A stretch of DNA of 61,499 nucleotides from Nitrospira sp. (GTDB lineage Bacteria > Nitrospirota > Nitrospiria > Nitrospirales > Nitrospiraceae): positions 1 to 61,499 of the forward strand of contig VGXG01000009.1 in NCBI GenBank assembly GCA_016873395.1. Direction: 5' to 3'. The notes under the pieces were generated by a model. The model searched no databases and had not been told where the DNA came from. It saw nothing but the letters and a program-made list of their open reading frames with translations. Of the stretch, positions 16,760 to 25,010 are shown piece by piece. A program made the position numbers and the translations under genes. Numbering within the stretch: the stretch's first letter is position 1; each line of letters begins with the position of its first letter.

Positions 16760-17506
16760 ATGAAGACACTCTCAACCATTCAATTCCGCGGGCGGCTGCT
16801 CAGCATCATGGAGCGCAAGCATCACTGGGCTTGGCCTTACTTGACAAACGGCCGTCTGACCAGGGAACAGCTCAAAATCCACTTTCAGCAGGAATATGCC
16901 GTGTACGTGCGCGATTTTCCCGTGTTCCTGGCCCGCATCCACGGACAGAACCCGCCCGCGCACGCTCGCACCCTCTTGGCCAGAAACATTTTCGAAGAGG
17001 ATACAGGCGGGCTCTCATTCGGCCGCTCTCATCCTGACCTGTTTCTGACCATGATGGAGGGGCTGGGCTTCAAGACCGACGAGTTCAACCGGATCACACT
17101 CCTGCGGCCCAGCCGCATGTACCGGCGCTGGCTCGATACGGCGACGCAAAAGCGGGGGTGGCTGGTTGGGGCGGCCGTCATGACCGTCTTTGTGGAAGGC
17201 AGCGTCAATGACCGCGATGAACTGCTGAATCCAAGCGGCCGCAAAAGCCGAGACGAAATCGACGCCCTGGTCGCCCGCCATCCGCTGGTCCGGCATTACG
17301 GGGTCTCGCCAGCCCACATGGATCTCACCAGGGCTCACCATCTCGTGGAGGCCGGGCATCGGCATGATGCCTACGACATGGTTCTGGGCTATGCCGTGAG
17401 GGCGGTGCAGCAGCAAGCCGTGCTGGCTTCGCTCGCGAAAACCTTCTCGCTCTGGTCGCAGTATCGTGACGGCGTGGCCCGTGCCTGCGGGCTCAAGAAA
17501 CCGTGA
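16760..17506 (+). CDS. CADD/TenA-like heme-oxygenase-fold protein
   Basis: 248 aa, all helical, of the superfamily that includes TenA, PqqC, CADD and the heme-oxygenase-like diiron oxidases. Likely metal ligands are Glu45 (HFQQEY), Glu80 (NIFEED), His91, Glu146 (VFVEGS), His187 and His194. The usual HxxxDxxH motif reads HMDLTRAH, so Thr replaces Asp. CADD-type members make p-aminobenzoate by self-sacrifice in chlamydiae and in a nitrifier; others are N-oxygenases. Either role is possible. Translation is coupled to the following FGE-like lipoprotein gene (4-bp overlap). Confidence 0.75.
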   Translation: MKTLSTIQFRGRLLSIMERKHHWAWPYLTNGRLTREQLKIHFQQEYAVYVRDFPVFLARIHGQNPPAHARTLLARNIFEEDTGGLSFGRSHPDLFLTMMEGLGFKTDEFNRITLLRPSRMYRRWLDTATQKRGWLVGAAVMTVFVEGSVNDRDELLNPSGRKSRDEIDALVARHPLVRHYGVSPAHMDLTRAHHLVEAGHRHDAYDMVLGYAVRAVQQQAVLASLAKTFSLWSQYRDGVARACGLKKP

Positions 17507-18393
17507 CCAGCCGACGACTCCTGCTGGCTGCGCTGCTGCTCGGCCTCTCCGCCTGCCACCAGTCCCTGGTCCAATCAACAGCCGAACAGGACAGCATGGC
17601 CCTGATTCCCGCAGGGGAGTTTCTGATGGGTAGTCCGGAAGGAAGCGACAGCTTTTCGGACGAGCGGCCACAACGGACGGTTGTCCTCAGCGCCTTCTGG
17701 ATGGATCGGTACGAAGTTACGAACATCCAGTATGAGCAGTTCGTCACGGCCACAGGACACCGACCACCGGAAAACACCAATCCGACTGTGACTCTGTGGG
17801 AGCGAGGCTACCCCTTGGCCGACAGTGAACGACATCCGGTCGTCAACGTCAGTTGGCATGACGCAGTCGCCTACTGCCGGTGGGCCGGCAAGCGCCTCCC
17901 GACCGAAGCAGAATGGGAAAAAGCCGCGCGGGGCACCGACGGCCGTCTCTATCCCTGGGGAAACGAATGGGACTTCAAGCGGGCCAACAGCGCCAGCTAC
18001 TGGGCCGAACGCACCATCGAATTCAAAGACGGCTCGGCATGGAAAGCCTTTTGGGTGGCCGGCGAAGGGGCGCGCATCTCAAAAGAACGCGGCTTGAAAG
18101 GGGAAGTGCTCACAATGCCGGTCGGCAGCTTCCCGGACGGCGCCAGCCCATACGGGATTCTCGACATGGCGGGCAACGCCTCGGAATGGGTCCAGGACTG
18201 GTTTGAGCCCTACTACTATTTGAAAGCGCCTCAAACCGACCCCAGGGGTCCCGCAGGCATCTTGTTGAAAGTCGTGCGCGGAGGCTCCTGGCTGAAACCG
18301 GCGAAAAGCCTGCGAACCGCCGACCGCGATTACGGCTATCCGGACGACCGTCCCAGTGGGACCGGCTTTCGCTGCGCCAAGGACATTCGTTAG
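17503..18393 (+). CDS. FGE/SUMF1-domain lipoprotein
   Basis: 296 aa from GTG 17503, overlapping the upstream stop by four bases (GTGA). A lipobox (LSAC) places Cys about residue 18 as the lipidation site. The rest is a formylglycine-generating-enzyme-like (C-type lectin) fold: MALIPAGEFLMGSPEG, FWMDRYEVTNIQYEQFV, VSWHDAVAYCRWAGKRLPTE, AEWEKAARGTDGRLYPWGN, DMAGNASEWVQDW and VRGGSW. True FGEs have an active-site Cys pair near the C-terminus; only FRCA is visible, so it is more likely a binding or regulatory relative than an active FGE. Confidence 0.88.
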   Translation: MTSRRLLLAALLLGLSACHQSLVQSTAEQDSMALIPAGEFLMGSPEGSDSFSDERPQRTVVLSAFWMDRYEVTNIQYEQFVTATGHRPPENTNPTVTLWERGYPLADSERHPVVNVSWHDAVAYCRWAGKRLPTEAEWEKAARGTDGRLYPWGNEWDFKRANSASYWAERTIEFKDGSAWKAFWVAGEGARISKERGLKGEVLTMPVGSFPDGASPYGILDMAGNASEWVQDWFEPYYYLKAPQTDPRGPAGILLKVVRGGSWLKPAKSLRTADRDYGYPDDRPSGTGFRCAKDIR

Positions 18394-18424
18394 AAGAAAA
18401 CCTCGCTAGGGAGATCGCGGTCAG

Positions 18425-19096
18425 TTATCGCACCAATAGATAATCAATCCGCTCGACCCGCACGACCGGCATGATAAGTCCACGACCTTCTTCTTCGTGC
18501 GAAAAGTCGTACACGATGGATTCCTCGGGGATCAGTTTGCCTGTCAGTGCAACCTGAACCTCGATTCGTTGGCCCTTCTCGAACTTGCGCCGCAATTTCT
18601 CGCGTTGGCTGGGATTCGGGACCGCCAGCAAGTTTGAAGGCAGCTCTTCCGGCTTGAACCGCACGATGCCCCAGCTGGTCGGAGTGAACTTCGGTCCGAC
18701 GGCCACGCTGAACCCGCCGCTCTTGGGATCATATCCGGACAATTCGCCCGGCCACAGAAACGTCACTGTCCACTGAAGCGTGGCCTTTCCTTCCCGCAAC
18801 CGGTCCCGCTCGCGATTGAGATTGAAGAGCCGTTCATCATGTCCGGGATCATGGTGACCATGCCCATAGACAGACGCCCAGTCCGGCGGCGTGCCGTCCA
18901 GTTGATCCAGGAATCGCTCGATCGCGCCCGATTCAACGAGGAGATGGGTGTCCGACGGAAGAAGGGAAGGCAGCTTGCCAGGCTCCAGTGCCACCAGCGG
19001 CCGCGCACCGATAAGATCCTGCCCGGCGAGAACTGCGAAAGCCGATAGGCCGGCCATGACTAGACCAACGACCGCTAGGGCAGCCAGCATGCGCAT
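18425..19096 (-). CDS. Exported protein of unknown function
   Basis: 223 aa with a signal peptide or N-terminal anchor (MLAALAVVGLVMAGLSAFAV). A His-rich loop YGHGHHDPGHDE near residue 80 could bind metal. The C-terminal half alternates strands (LQWTVTFLWPGELSGYDP, RIEVQVALTGKLIPEES) and ends MPVVRVERIDYLLVR. No family recognised. It is followed within 15 bp by the next minus-strand gene in the same direction of unknown-function genes. Confidence 0.7.
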   Translation of the reverse strand: MRMLAALAVVGLVMAGLSAFAVLAGQDLIGARPLVALEPGKLPSLLPSDTHLLVESGAIERFLDQLDGTPPDWASVYGHGHHDPGHDERLFNLNRERDRLREGKATLQWTVTFLWPGELSGYDPKSGGFSVAVGPKFTPTSWGIVRFKPEELPSNLLAVPNPSQREKLRRKFEKGQRIEVQVALTGKLIPEESIVYDFSHEEEGRGLIMPVVRVERIDYLLVR

Positions 19097-19107
19097 GGTG
19101 CGACCAC

Positions 19108-19431
19108 CTATCGCGCGCCGGCGAGCGCTTGTTCAAAGGCTGCGCTGAGTGACAAGACTGCCGGATGGTCGGCGGGAATGACTCCCACTGTAATCAGTAC
19201 CTCCAGGCGCGGCAAAGGATTCAGACGATGGAGCGCGTTCCGGTCCACACCGTTGGACGATTGCAGCACCTGACGGTACGTACCCAACCAGGCTTCTGTG
19301 ATCGCGCGCAGCCCCTTGTCGGTCGGCTGCATCCGGCCCAGCTTGACCTCCTGGAGCAGCTTGATGATGGGGTCCGACTGAGACAGGGTTGCGATGGCCC
19401 GCTGAAGATATTCCTCGCCTGATTCGCTCAT
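19108..19431 (-). CDS. Helical protein of unknown function
   Basis: 107 aa, entirely helical by sequence (EEYLQRAIATLSQSDPIIKL, RAITEAWLGTYRQVLQSSNG, HPAVLSLSAAFEQALAGAR). No motif is recognised. It lies between the FmdB-type gene and the exported protein gene on the same strand with short gaps, so these three probably form one transcript. Confidence 0.65.
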   Translation of the reverse strand: MSESGEEYLQRAIATLSQSDPIIKLLQEVKLGRMQPTDKGLRAITEAWLGTYRQVLQSSNGVDRNALHRLNPLPRLEVLITVGVIPADHPAVLSLSAAFEQALAGAR

Positions 19432-19449
19432 CGCCTGACGACTGGCTGG

Positions 19450-19674
19450 CTAGTTCATCGAGCAGGAACCAGGCCCGCGGGGATCGCCGCAGGTGCCGCA
19501 AGGGCCGGGACCGGCGGGAGAAGACCAATCGCTCGTGGAACCAACTGCGAAAGCCGAAATCTGCTTTTCCAGCTTCGTGGCCTTGCAGGAAGGACAGGCG
19601 GGACTCGCCGTCCCTTGGACAATCACTTCGAAACGATGACGGCACTCCTGGCAGATGTATTCAAAAATCGGCAT
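19450..19674 (-). CDS. FmdB-family zinc-ribbon protein
   Basis: 74 aa starting MPIFEYICQEC; GGGGAGAGG shortly before ATG 19674 supports the start. The N-terminal zinc ribbon (CQECRHRFEV, then CPSCKATKLEKQI) is the FmdB/CxxC-SSSS regulatory-protein family. The C-terminus adds a Gly/Pro-rich tail with CGTCGDPRGPGSCS, a second Cys cluster found in many longer FmdB proteins. The role is generally unknown; regulation or metal handling has been suggested. Confidence 0.9.
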   Translation of the reverse strand: MPIFEYICQECRHRFEVIVQGTASPACPSCKATKLEKQISAFAVGSTSDWSSPAGPGPCGTCGDPRGPGSCSMN

Positions 19675-19837
19675 GGATTCCTCTCCCCTGTTGACGTGAC
19701 GGATGGTATTATAGGGCCTCGGCCCGCTCACCGCAACGGGGACCTGGACAGTCCGACAAGCTCACTTGAGGTAAACTAACTATCCGCCCGCATCTGATCG
19801 AAGCGGGCGGCTCAAGCAAGCTTGGTATGGAGGTACT

Positions 19838-20104
19838 ATGTTTCAGGAAGAAAAATCCTTCACCTTCCGCATCAGCCTGGAAGCAAACTTCCCGGACGAT
19901 TACGAAGGGAACGAGGACAATTATGCCTGGCTCCAGGAATGGGAGCGGCTCGTCAAGCCGGAACTGCTGCGGGTGCTGTTCGATTCGCTCCGCCGGCACC
20001 AGACCTGGTCGGCTCACGTTCGCAATCGCGGGCTCTCCCCGCTCGATGAAATCGAGATTGCCTTGGTCAAAGACTTCTCCAGGAACTCTCTGAGATTGAG
20101 CTGA
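19838..20104 (+). CDS. Small protein of unknown function
   Basis: 88 aa; GGAGG lies six bases before ATG 19838. Charged and compact, with a conserved-looking segment ANFPDDYEGNEDNYAWLQEW and a helix KPELLRVLFDSLRRHQ. It ends six bases before hemW and is surely co-transcribed. I recognise no family. Confidence 0.7.
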   Translation: MFQEEKSFTFRISLEANFPDDYEGNEDNYAWLQEWERLVKPELLRVLFDSLRRHQTWSAHVRNRGLSPLDEIEIALVKDFSRNSLRLS

Positions 20105-20110
20105 GCACGG

Positions 20111-21238
20111 ATGTCTGTAGGCCTGTACATCCATGTCCCCTTTTGCCGGACCCGCTGCCATTTCTGTGCCTTCTATCTTCAGATCCACCGTCACGACAAA
20201 GCCCTCGCCTACCTCGAGGCGTTGAGGCGTGAGATTCACCTCCACACGTCGCTCAACAGCTTTGGCGGGCAATGTCCCAGCACCCTCTACTTCGGCGGAG
20301 GCACACCAACCACTCTCAGCCCGGATCAATTGGACGCGATCGTTGCCCGGGTCAGGACCTGCTTCGGACTTCAAGAGGGTGCGGAAATCACCCTGGAAGC
20401 CCACCCTGATACGGTGACCGAGGAAGGGTTGAGACATCTGGTTCAGACTGGATGTAACCGGATCAGCTTCGGCGCTCAGTCGATGGATGAAGAGGAGTTG
20501 ATCAAAATCGGCCGGCGGACCTCAGCAAAAGCGACCAGCAGGGCTGTTGAGTGGGCCCGCGCAGCCGGATTCTCGAACATCAATCTCGATCTGATCTATG
20601 GCCTGCCGGGACAGACCATGGAAAGCTGGATCGCCACGCTGGGCGACGCGCTGATCCTGGAACCCACCCACCTCTCCTGCTATGCGCTGACGGTTGAAGA
20701 GGACACCAGACTGGCAGTTGATCTGCGGCGTGGCGACCGAACGGAGCCGGATGCCCTCTTGCAGAATGCGATGGAAGACGAGGCGGCTCTCCGCCTGACG
20801 AAAGCAGGATTCCAGCGCTATGAGATCTCCAACTACTGCCGGCCGGGCTATGCCTGTCGCCATAACCTGCTCTACTGGCAGGACGGCGACTACCTTGGCC
20901 TCGGGCCCAGCGCCCAGTCCTACCTCGATGGCGTCCGCTTTGGGAACGTGGAAGACCTGGCGGCCTACCAGAAGGCCTTGGAGAAAGGACAGCTCCCGAC
21001 CGGAGAGGAAGAAAAGCTGAGTCTGCGGCAGCGTCAACGGGAAGCGCTGGTGTTCGGCCTTCGCCTCACAGAAGGAGTGGATCTCCAGGCATTGGGAAAG
21101 CAGTCTCAGGACAGTGGTGGGAAAGAAGCCCTCTACTGTCTGACCCAGCAGGGGTTTCTGGAAGAACGATCAGGCCGTATTAAACTGACGGCTCTCGGCC
21201 GTCGCTATGCCGACAGCGTCGCGGTTTCGTTGCTCTAG
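20111..21238 (+). CDS. hemW: HemW-like radical SAM protein
   Basis: 375 aa. The radical-SAM cluster motif is CRTRCHFC near residue 12 in the HemW arrangement (GLYIHVPFC...), followed by LYFGGGTPT (SAM-binding Gly motif), EAHPDTVT, NRISFGAQS and INLDLIYGLPGQT. The C-terminal part has the HemN-type end (GLRLTEGVD, LGRRYADSV). Long annotated as oxygen-independent coproporphyrinogen oxidase, HemW lacks that activity and acts as a heme chaperone; the single Cys triad without the extra HemN Cys agrees. Its stop overlaps the left end of the 247-bp element. Confidence 0.9.
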   Translation: MSVGLYIHVPFCRTRCHFCAFYLQIHRHDKALAYLEALRREIHLHTSLNSFGGQCPSTLYFGGGTPTTLSPDQLDAIVARVRTCFGLQEGAEITLEAHPDTVTEEGLRHLVQTGCNRISFGAQSMDEEELIKIGRRTSAKATSRAVEWARAAGFSNINLDLIYGLPGQTMESWIATLGDALILEPTHLSCYALTVEEDTRLAVDLRRGDRTEPDALLQNAMEDEAALRLTKAGFQRYEISNYCRPGYACRHNLLYWQDGDYLGLGPSAQSYLDGVRFGNVEDLAAYQKALEKGQLPTGEEEKLSLRQRQREALVFGLRLTEGVDLQALGKQSQDSGGKEALYCLTQQGFLEERSGRIKLTALGRRYADSVAVSLL

Positions 21239-21482
21239 CCCGCATTATTCATGAACGCTTCTGCTGCAATCGCGGTTCTGCTGCTGGGCACCCATTGCAA
21301 TCCTGGAGCAATGGGTCCCGGCTTGGCTGCGGGTTTCCTGCGGCCAAGCGGGCGGGCTCGCCGTTCGGTCGGTCAACATACTGTTTCAAGTATGCCTCCC
21401 TCCCTCCCTCGCGGCTCCACGCGCCTGTATCGCGACGCGGCCCCGCAATTTCGCGACGAACCGCCATGAATAATGCGGGCTA
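21236..21482. mobile_element. 247-bp MITE-like element with 18-bp perfect inverted repeats
   Basis: TAGCCCGCATTATTCATG at 21236-21253 is exactly mirrored at 21465-21482. The interior is full of secondary structure: CCCATTGC/GCAATGGG, GCTTGGC/GCCAAGC and CATACT/AGTATG hairpins. There is no transposase. The left end begins within the hemW stop codon (TAG), so insertion may have supplied or kept the stop. A 72-codon frame inside is not credible. Confidence 0.7.
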
Positions 21483-21515
21483 AGACCACGAGTCCCTTTC
21501 TGATCTGACAAGGAC

Positions 21516-21872
21516 TCAACGAGTCAGCATGTAGTGGAGCGCCGTGTCGGCGAGGATGGCGCCCCAGGCAACCATGTTCAGGGTCACAAGCGGACGATCC
21601 TTGCCCCACATGTGAATGAGAGCCAACGCGATGACGAGTTGGGTCAGGAGGGAAAAAGGACGGTGGACGTTGGCGGATAAGGCCCCGCGTTCGCTGGCGA
21701 CTGCGGCCACCGCTGCCAGCAGGTAGCCGCCGAGCGCCGCCCCCTGGAGCCAAATAGCCGTGGATCCTTGGGAGCGACGGACCGTGTGAACAAAGGCCCA
21801 GGTGAGACAGACCACCACGACCAGCAGCAAGAGCGGAAACAGGGGCCAGAGGACCTTGGCGCTCAGGACCAT
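21516..21872 (-). CDS. Small polytopic membrane protein
   Basis: 118 aa with four predicted spans: LWPLFPLLLLVVVVCLTWAF, AIWLQGAALGGYLLAAVAAV, FSLLTQLVIALALIHMW and VTLNMVAWGAILADTALHYM. The loops are short. No family recognised. It stands alone between the MITE-like element and a divergent small gene. Confidence 0.65.
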   Translation of the reverse strand: MVLSAKVLWPLFPLLLLVVVVCLTWAFVHTVRRSQGSTAIWLQGAALGGYLLAAVAAVASERGALSANVHRPFSLLTQLVIALALIHMWGKDRPLVTLNMVAWGAILADTALHYMLTR

Positions 21873-22014
21873 CCAACAACCTTACGGGCGCGCAACCTTA
21901 CGGGGAAAACTGGCGCCCACTGTAACAGCCGTCCTACCATGAGTCAACAGACCCCGAAAGGCGTGTAGCAAGAGGCACGTGGCTTCTCTCCCTCTACTCC
22001 CTTTCACCCCATAC

Positions 22015-22044
22015 TTGACAAGGCTTCACCCGCGGCTGTAGGAC
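22015..22044 (+). promoter_or_regulatory. Possible promoter
   Basis: A perfect TTGACA (22015-22020) is followed after 18 nt by TAGGAC, a weak -10. It precedes the small basic protein gene at 22084. Confidence 0.4.
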
Positions 22045-22083
22045 TTATGACAAGTGAGCACCCTTGTAGCTCGGGAGTTACCC

Positions 22084-22296
22084 ATGCCTGTGAACATGGA
22101 CCCCCAGAAGCGTCGGAAGAAACGGGCATCACAAGAGGCTCAGTCGGCGAACCGGACGGACGCTCAGGCCAAGCCCAAGCCCAAGACCGACAAACTGGAT
22201 GAAGTGACCGAACGGGACCGCGAGCAGGCCCTCGCCGATGCGGAATGGAAACATCTCTGGGAGGCGACAGAGGTGATCGACATGGACAAGTGGTAA
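22084..22296 (+). CDS. Small charged protein of unknown function
   Basis: 70 aa; GGAG lies six bases before ATG 22084. The first half is Lys/Arg-rich (DPQKRRKKRASQEAQ, KPKPKTDKLDE), the second acidic and helical (TERDREQALADAEWKHLWEA, TEVIDMDKW). Probably disordered then helical. No family recognised. Confidence 0.6.
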   Translation: MPVNMDPQKRRKKRASQEAQSANRTDAQAKPKPKTDKLDEVTERDREQALADAEWKHLWEATEVIDMDKW

Positions 22297-22321
22297 ACCA
22301 AGCCGGTTCCGCGTTTATGAA

Positions 22322-22401
22322 CGGTCAAGAGTCTATGAAGTCTGTAAAGTCATCAAGTCCGAGGACTTTTGACTTGAAGACTTTACGACTTTCAGACTAT
22401 G
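22322..22401. repeat. Word palindrome (AAGTC words)
   Basis: Left arm of AGTCTATGAAGTC, TGTAAAGTC, ATCAAGTC; right arm of GACTTGAAGAC, TTTACGAC, TTTCAGACTAT. It lies between convergent gene ends (22296 and 22403). Confidence 0.6.
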
Positions 22402-22402
22402 G

Positions 22403-23479
22403 TCACGCCGGAAGAAAATAGAAGGCCACCGCCAGGATCAGATAGACCCCCACCAGCATTGCCCCCTCCATCCAGTGTGACTCACCGTCCAACGCCACGA
22501 ACCCAACGGCCAGCACAGAGATCGCCACGGCCGCGACCTCAAACGGCGTGAAGATCAGGTCCAGCGGCGCCCCCCCCAAATAGCTCGCAAATACGAGGAT
22601 CGGAGCCACAAACAGCGCAATCTGCAGGCTGGACCCGACCGCGATTCCCAAGGCCAAGTCCATCTTGTTTTTCATGGCGACCAGAACGGCCGTCGAATGT
22701 TCCGCCGCGTTGCCGACAAGGGCCACCAGAATCACTCCCACGAACACCTGGGTCAGACCCAGGCTGGCCGCAGCAGGCTGGATAGCGCCGACGAGCAATT
22801 CGCTCATGACTGCCACCGCCACGGTGGCCAGCGTCAGGACTCCGATCGACCGGCGCAGGGCCCAGGGCCGTTCCCCCATATCATCCGCACCGGGCGCCTC
22901 GCCGACAAAGAGGTGGCGGTGCGTCTTCAATGAAAAGACCAGGCTCAGCAGATAGATGGCAAAGAGGATGATGGCGATTTCCAGGCTCAGCCCCTGTTCC
23001 TTCCCACCCCCCTGGTCCAATGCGGTAAAATGAAATAACGCCGGCACAACCAACCCGACCGCCGAGAGCAGCAACAGGCTGCTCCCCATCCCCGCCGCCG
23101 TCCGGTTGAATTGCTGGCGCTCATAACGAAGGCCTCCCGCCACCATTGAGAAGCCCAGGACCAACAGGACGTTCCCGATGATGGAGCCGGTGAGAGAGGC
23201 TTTGACCACATCGTGCAGCCCTTCTTTGAGCGCGACCAGCGCGATGATCAGCTCGGCGGCGTTGCCCAACGAGGCGTTCAGCAATCCCCCGAGGCCCGCG
23301 CCCACGTGGCTGGTCAAATGCTCGGTGGCCTTGCCCATCCAGCCGGCCAGCGGCACAATGGCAAGAGCCGACGCGAAAAAAATCAACATCGGGTCGGCGT
23401 GAATCCATTCGAGCGCCAGCGCGACCGGAATCAGGAGGAGCAACAGGTTGAGACTGAAGTACCGGCTGAGCCGTCGCAT
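22403..23479 (-). CDS. Calcium/cation-proton antiporter (CAX family)
   Basis: 358 aa with about 11 spans. The two inverted halves each carry the family alpha repeat: [20 protein letters not shown] near residue 75 and [20 protein letters not shown] near residue 265, with the GN.xE glutamates that exchange cation for proton. An acidic loop ([13 protein letters not shown]) separates the halves. The start is ATG 23479; the frame stays open upstream, but that part is antisense to the divergent gene. It should export Ca2+ or a similar divalent cation. Confidence 0.92.
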   Translation of the reverse strand: MRRLSRYFSLNLLLLLIPVALALEWIHADPMLIFFASALAIVPLAGWMGKATEHLTSHVGAGLGGLLNASLGNAAELIIALVALKEGLHDVVKASLTGSIIGNVLLVLGFSMVAGGLRYERQQFNRTAAGMGSSLLLLSAVGLVVPALFHFTALDQGGGKEQGLSLEIAIILFAIYLLSLVFSLKTHRHLFVGEAPGADDMGERPWALRRSIGVLTLATVAVAVMSELLVGAIQPAAASLGLTQVFVGVILVALVGNAAEHSTAVLVAMKNKMDLALGIAVGSSLQIALFVAPILVFASYLGGAPLDLIFTPFEVAAVAISVLAVGFVALDGESHWMEGAMLVGVYLILAVAFYFLPA

Positions 23480-23518
23480 AAGCCCGGCCAACGTAGCACA
23501 GCCCCGCGGGACTTGTCG

Positions 23519-24199
23519 ATGAGCGAGCCAGCAGCGCGAAGCGCCCTCTATTATCCCTTCCACCTCTGCCATGAGCGCACCCTGACGCGGCTCCTGGAGT
23601 CCTATGCTTCCATCCACTTCAGGGACTATATGGCCCTGCAAATCAGCCCGATGAGCGGGACAACCGCTTACATGGACCGGATGGGAGACCGGCACGGAGA
23701 CCTGGTGCGGGCCGGACGGATCGTTCAGGGCTATCACGTCAGCGGTTCCCTCGACGCCGAGATAGTTGCATCGGTCAACCGGGATCTTGCCGATCCCGCC
23801 TGGCGGTCGCTGTTTCACCGGGTGCTGGCGGATGACCGCCGATTCCAGCGCGGGTTGTTTGACCTGTCCCATGCGATGATGATCGGCGGTTCGACAGTGC
23901 CGGGTCCTGCGGCCCTCCTTCGCTTGATCGAGGAGGAGCGAGCACAACGGCCTGTGACGGTCCAGGATCTCCAGAGAATGAGCGGGCGGCGGCTCTCGCT
24001 TGAGGAAGGCTATGACTGCGAGTATGCCTTGGCACTGGTTAAGACGTCGGCAGCCCTAGCCTATACGATCAGGCTGAGTCTCCGGCATGGATTGAACGCG
24101 GTCACGGACTCCGAAGGCCATTTCCGGCTGCTTGAATGCACCAGGTTACGGGACAGGCCGGCCTTCGTGAATCGGCTGGTTCCCCGGGAAGGCTATTGA
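23519..24199 (+). CDS. Protein of unknown function
   Basis: 226 aa from ATG 23519, divergent from the CAX gene with a 39-bp gap. Begins [20 protein letters not shown], then [20 protein letters not shown] and helical segments ([40 protein letters not shown]). No signal peptide. I recognise no domain; the aromatic/His-rich opening appears distinctive and would make a good search query. Confidence 0.7.
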   Translation: MSEPAARSALYYPFHLCHERTLTRLLESYASIHFRDYMALQISPMSGTTAYMDRMGDRHGDLVRAGRIVQGYHVSGSLDAEIVASVNRDLADPAWRSLFHRVLADDRRFQRGLFDLSHAMMIGGSTVPGPAALLRLIEEERAQRPVTVQDLQRMSGRRLSLEEGYDCEYALALVKTSAALAYTIRLSLRHGLNAVTDSEGHFRLLECTRLRDRPAFVNRLVPREGY

Positions 24200-24250
24200 G
24201 TGGACCCGTGGCCGGAGCACCCGGATTAGGACATGGGGCGGGGCGATATT

Positions 24251-24279
24251 TTGCACAAGCAGCCTGAGGTTGCTAAAAT
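24251..24279 (+). promoter_or_regulatory. Promoter of the ClpS-like gene (leaderless)
   Basis: TTGCAC (24251-24256), 17-nt spacer, TAAAAT (24274-24279). Only seven bases separate the -10 box from ATG 24287, so transcription should start at or next to the ATG. There is no Shine-Dalgarno sequence. Confidence 0.65.
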
Positions 24280-24286
24280 GTGACTT

Positions 24287-24583
24287 ATGCCTGACCCTTC
24301 AACCCCGGTTGCCATACCGGAGACAGTTGAAGAGCAGAGTACCGGCGCGGGCGATGGACTGGAAGCCCGCGTGATCGTCTTCAACTGCAACTGCCACACC
24401 TATCAACAGGTCATCCAGCTTTTTTGCGAGGCGATTCCCGGCATGACCTCCGCCAAAGCCTTTGAACTGGCCTGGCGCATTGACCATGAGGGAAGCGCGA
24501 AGGTGTATGAGGGCGAGTGGAAGACTGCTGAAGGAATCGCCAAGCACCTGGCGGCAGGAGGCTTGCGCGTCGCGCTTCAGTAA
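24287..24583 (+). CDS. Degenerate ClpS-like protein
   Basis: 98 aa: a 26-residue polar N-terminus, then a ClpS-type domain (RVIVFNCNCHTYQQV, CEAIPGMTSAKAFELAW, RIDHEGSAKVYEGEW, TAEGIAKHLAAGGLRVALQ). ClpS delivers N-degron substrates to ClpAP. The His and Gly of the HxxG turn are kept, but the Asn-Asp-Asp ligand site reads Asn-Cys-Asn, so ordinary N-degron binding is doubtful. It could be a ClpS paralogue with different specificity, or a ClpC/ClpA regulator. No clp gene is in the window. Confidence 0.7.
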   Translation: MPDPSTPVAIPETVEEQSTGAGDGLEARVIVFNCNCHTYQQVIQLFCEAIPGMTSAKAFELAWRIDHEGSAKVYEGEWKTAEGIAKHLAAGGLRVALQ

Positions 24584-24590
24584 GCAAAGA

Positions 24591-24625
24591 CAAGGCCCCT
24601 TCCTTTTGTCCAGGAAGGGGCCTTG
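24591..24625. terminator. Strong bidirectional hairpin terminator
   Basis: A perfect 14-bp stem CAAGGCCCCTTCCT / AGGAAGGGGCCTTG with a seven-base loop, between the convergent ClpS-like and histone-like genes. On the minus strand it is followed by TCTTTGCTT. Confidence 0.7.
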
Positions 24626-24647
24626 AGTAGATGCGATGTGAACGAGG

Positions 24648-25010
24648 CTACCGTCTGCCCCGACGAGCGGATTTTCGCCTTGCCGAGCGGCGCGACTTCA
24701 GAACGGCCAGCCGGCTGGGCTTTCGTGCAGCCATACGCCTGGCTGCACGAGCAGGGCGTCGAACGATCCTCTTCCTTGCAGCCATCTTTCCCGGCTTTTG
24801 ATGTCCCTTGCCTGGCTGCTCGTGAGCGGAAGGCCACTGTGGCAACCTCCCTTTCCTATGCATCAGGAGTTCGCCACTGTACACCCGAACCTGATAGAGT
24901 TCGAACAGCCGGTTAATGGCCTTGGGATCGCCTTTCTTGGCCGAATTGAGCAATCGCCTGCGCTGATTCAACTCTTCTTCTTCTGTATGGGAAGCAGCCC
25001 GTCTCTCCAT
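24648..25010 (-). CDS. Histone-H1-like basic protein
   Basis: 120 aa. The first 50 residues form a helical domain (EEEELNQRRRLLNSAKKGDP, KAINRLFELYQVRVYSGELL). The C-terminal 55 residues are an Arg/Lys/Ala tail (MAARKRIVRRPARAARRMAA and similar) like bacterial histone-H1-like or AlgP-type DNA-compacting proteins. AAAGG lies about eight bases before ATG 25010. It likely binds DNA or RNA non-specifically. The N-terminal part is not a fold I recognise. Confidence 0.65.
   Translation of the reverse strand: MERRAASHTEEEELNQRRRLLNSAKKGDPKAINRLFELYQVRVYSGELLMHRKGRLPQWPSAHEQPGKGHQKPGKMAARKRIVRRPARAARRMAARKPSRLAVLKSRRSARRKSARRGRR

Noticed and set aside
21249-21467. 72-codon frames on both strands inside the 247-bp element
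   Set aside because: Open frames arise from the palindromic, GC-rich content; no start signal or family likeness.
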